Assembly (NCBI GenBank): GCA_018665505.1 | Contig: JABJCS010000528.1 | Coordinates: 1-6,663 of the forward strand | Reading direction: 5' to 3' | DNA length: 6,663 bases | Source: Alphaproteobacteria bacterium | GTDB lineage: Bacteria; Pseudomonadota; Alphaproteobacteria; UBA8366 | Shown: piece after piece, positions 5,130 through 6,663 of the stretch | Layout of the letters: each line of letters opens with the position of its first letter | Position numbering within the stretch: position 1 is the first letter of the stretch | Translations under genes and position numbers: made by a program | The notes under the pieces: generated by a model | What the model was told of the DNA's origin: nothing | The model's input: the letters and a program-made list of their open reading frames with translations, nothing else | Databases searched by the model: none

Positions 5130-6209
5130 TTATTCCGCGTCGAGCGGCGCGCTGAACGGGACGCCCGGGACATGAATGCCGTTCGGGCGGCCGTTTAACG
5201 TCAGGCCCTGGAAATGCTCGGTCATGCCGGGTGGGAAGGTTGGGCCGTCCTCACACGCGAGCCAGAGCCGCATGAGATGGCGCTTCTCGCTCCAATCCCG
5301 GTGATCCTCATAGGCCGTACGCGAATGCATGATGTAGTGATTATTGACGAATTGCAGATCGCCCACACGCAATTCCATATCCAAGTGGAAATCGGGCGAC
5401 CCGGCCATTGAATCTAAGTAATCCATGGCTTCTTCTTGTTTTTCGGTGACGCGCGGTACTTCCGGCATCAATTGGGCCTTGCGGACGGCGCTACGCACAT
5501 AGCTCGTGCTCACGCCACCTTCATAGGGGTTGAAGGTAGGTACTTCGACCCAGGGCGGTCGGTCGCCACCGACTTCACCCCAACGGGTCCGGTAGAGAGG
5601 TTGCATCAAGGCGTCGGCGAGATCGGGCCGTTCGGCGTTCATTTGATTGTAAATCGCCGCGGAGCTAACAATTGAACTGAGGCCGCCGGATTGCGCGGTC
5701 TTCATGCACAAGAGGCCAACCAAATCGGAATAATCGGTGTGGTAGGGCAGCCGCGCCGAGGTTTGATAGCCGCGCGCCATCGGATCGTCGTAATTCAGGC
5801 CCAAGTCTTTCACATGGCCGAGGACATGGCCCTTGGCGTTTTGCGATACAGCATAGCCGAGATGAGTACCGATGCCCCAATACATCATGGCGATATCCGC
5901 AATAGTGCGGCCCTCGATCGGCACACCTCGTATCAATTTGAAACCGCGTCCGCGTAAGAGCTCCTCGCGGATGGTCATCAGCGTCGGCGTGAACGAGCCC
6001 AACGGAAAATCTTCGGCGACGATATCTAGAATATCCTTGCCGGTTGCCAGCGCTACTTGGGTTCCAGCGTCCAATGCGGCGTTATCATCGGCGGAAATTT
6101 CATAGACCCATTCGTCTTGCCGTGCCGCCATTTGGGGGCCGTGCCAGACCTCCGGCCCAGAGACCGTGGGAGTATCTGAAATCGATAAATCAACCGCTGT
6201 TTCCGCCAT
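5130..6209 (-). CDS. TauD/TfdA-family 2-oxoglutarate and Fe(II)-dependent dioxygenase
   Basis: This 359-aa protein belongs to the TauD/TfdA family, whose members couple 2-oxoglutarate decarboxylation to hydroxylation of a small molecule such as taurine, phenoxyacetate or a betaine, usually in the cytoplasm. The iron-binding triad is visible as HTD at 157-159 within LPYHTDYSDLVGLLC, and a distal histidine at 295 in NNHYIMHSRTAYED (289-302). The 2-oxoglutarate arginine is Arg310 or Arg314 in KRHLMRLWLA (309-318). RGFKLIRGVPI (88-98) is the usual early strand. It is somewhat longer than TauD itself (about 280 aa), with an added N-terminal region of about 70 residues, so it is not a plain taurine enzyme, and the substrate is unknown. 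I chose the ATG at 6209 because TAGGAA lies 8 nt before it; a TTG at 6248 would add 13 residues but has no ribosome site. The gene is divergent from the enoyl-CoA hydratase. Confidence 0.9.
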   Translation of the reverse strand: MAETAVDLSISDTPTVSGPEVWHGPQMAARQDEWVYEISADDNAALDAGTQVALATGKDILDIVAEDFPLGSFTPTLMTIREELLRGRGFKLIRGVPIEGRTIADIAMMYWGIGTHLGYAVSQNAKGHVLGHVKDLGLNYDDPMARGYQTSARLPYHTDYSDLVGLLCMKTAQSGGLSSIVSSAAIYNQMNAERPDLADALMQPLYRTRWGEVGGDRPPWVEVPTFNPYEGGVSTSYVRSAVRKAQLMPEVPRVTEKQEEAMDYLDSMAGSPDFHLDMELRVGDLQFVNNHYIMHSRTAYEDHRDWSEKRHLMRLWLACEDGPTFPPGMTEHFQGLTLNGRPNGIHVPGVPFSAPLDAE

Positions 6210-6217
6210 GACTACCG

Positions 6218-6223
6218 TTCCTA
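6218..6223 (-). promoter_or_regulatory. Ribosome binding site of the dioxygenase
   Basis: On the - strand TAGGAA lies 8 nt before the ATG at 6209 and favours that start over the TTG at 6248. Further upstream on the - strand TTGACT (6272-6277) is a 5 of 6 match to a -35 box, but only a poor -10 (GATATT at 6247-6252, spacing 19) follows, so the promoter is not firmly placed. Confidence 0.5.
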
Positions 6224-6278
6224 TCCGTCTTAGATTTCCCGTGTCCAATATCGTGCCATGCGCTATCTAATAGTCAAA

Positions 6279-6293
6279 CCCGGCATTGCCGGG
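6279..6293. repeat. GC-rich palindrome in the divergent dioxygenase/hydratase spacer
   Basis: CCCGGCATTGCCGGG is a perfect palindrome around a single central T, with 7-bp arms (6-bp stem and 3-nt loop if folded). It lies between the two divergent genes, directly upstream of the TTGACT candidate -35 of the dioxygenase and 28 nt before the hydratase ATG. It could be an operator affecting both genes or a leader hairpin for the hydratase. No regulator gene lies in the window. Confidence 0.55.
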
Positions 6294-6309
6294 AAAGTGA
6301 TAACACCTC

Positions 6310-6314
6310 GGGAG
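6310..6314 (+). promoter_or_regulatory. Ribosome binding site of the enoyl-CoA hydratase gene
   Basis: GGGAG lies 7 nt before the ATG at 6322, a good Shine-Dalgarno match that fixes the start. Confidence 0.7.
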
Positions 6315-6321
6315 ATATACT

Positions 6322-6663
6322 ATGTCCGAACTCGTTCGTTTCGAGAAGCGCGGCGCTATCGGCGTCATCACCGTCGACAATCCACCGGTCAATGCCTTGA
6401 GCCCCGGCGTGCCCGAAGGCATGGCGGAATGCGTGGCCAAGGGCAATGCGGACGCGGACGTAAAAGCCATGGTGTTGATCGGCCATGGCGGCAAATTCAT
6501 CGCGGGCGCGGACATCAAACAGATGGGCAAGGGCAATACCACGCCGATCGAATGGCGCGAGACGGTCGAGATGAGCGGGAAGCCGGTCGTGGCCGCGATC
6601 CAAGGCTATGCTTTGGGCGGTGGTTTGGAGACCGCGATGCTGTGCAACTATCGCATCGCATCG
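6322..6663 (+). CDS. Enoyl-CoA hydratase domain, probable FadB/FadJ-like multifunctional protein (5' part only)
   Basis: The first 114 codons of a crotonase-fold protein are present and run off the right edge without a stop. It starts MSELVRFEKRGAIGVITVDN and continues PPVNALS. The two oxyanion-hole segments are GGKFIAGADIKQM (56-68) and GYALGGGLETAM (95-106). Glu103 matches the first of the two catalytic glutamates of crotonase; the second lies beyond the window. The family hydrates trans-2-enoyl-CoA to 3-hydroxyacyl-CoA in fatty acid or amino acid beta-oxidation in the cytoplasm. The start of the protein, especially VITVDNPPVNALS, resembles the N-terminus of roughly 700-aa FadB/FadJ-type enzymes that also carry a 3-hydroxyacyl-CoA dehydrogenase domain, but a stand-alone hydratase of about 260 aa cannot be excluded. 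It is divergent from the dioxygenase gene. Confidence 0.85.
   Translation, partial: MSELVRFEKRGAIGVITVDNPPVNALSPGVPEGMAECVAKGNADADVKAMVLIGHGGKFIAGADIKQMGKGNTTPIEWRETVEMSGKPVVAAIQGYALGGGLETAMLCNYRIAS

Noticed and set aside
6246..6248. TTG as the dioxygenase start
   Set aside because: It has no Shine-Dalgarno sequence, while the ATG at 6209 has TAGGAA at 8 nt.
6274..6603. A 109-codon - strand frame opposite the hydratase start
   Set aside because: It is the reverse shadow of the enoyl-CoA hydratase, which has clear oxyanion-hole motifs and a good ribosome site.

Overview
The window looks like a piece of a bacterial chromosome, most likely from an alphaproteobacterium. This is an inference from the moderately high GC content, the family mix and the protein style; no rRNA or other phylogenetic marker is present. 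It is densely coded, with six protein genes, five complete and one cut by the right edge. I see no tRNA, rRNA, CRISPR array, insertion sequence or phage gene.

Left part (1-2150): a beta-hydroxyacid dehydrogenase-family NAD-dependent oxidoreductase on the + strand converges with an exported PQQ-dependent aldose/sorbosone-type dehydrogenase on the - strand. A perfect 16-bp palindrome that includes the first gene's stop codon lies between them and probably ends the - strand transcript.

Middle part (2151-3996): the PQQ dehydrogenase gene diverges from a two-gene + strand unit, a membrane fatty acid desaturase-type di-iron protein followed 10 nt later by a double-hotdog MaoC/HTD2-like protein. 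The short divergent gap has one AT-rich block that reads as a -10 box on both strands. On the + strand the predicted transcript starts at, or one base before, the desaturase ATG, which suggests a leaderless mRNA.

Right part (3997-6663): a 130-nt spacer with an alternating purine-pyrimidine tract and a 9-bp inverted repeat precedes a 327-aa ZntB-type member of the CorA family. This converges with a TauD/TfdA-type 2-oxoglutarate/Fe(II) dioxygenase on the - strand. The dioxygenase diverges, across a spacer with a short GC-rich palindrome, from the start of an enoyl-CoA hydratase, probably the N-terminus of a FadB/FadJ-like multifunctional beta-oxidation protein.

Together the genes look like a catabolic and lipid-metabolism neighbourhood: hydroxyacid oxidation, periplasmic sugar oxidation, acyl-chain modification, oxidative attack on a small molecule, and beta-oxidation. 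Only the desaturase-hotdog pair is clearly co-transcribed. I see no convincing novel defence or mobile system. The most interesting items are the shared-promoter/leaderless arrangement, the hotdog protein lacking the usual catalytic aspartate beside a desaturase, and the structured spacer upstream of zntB.
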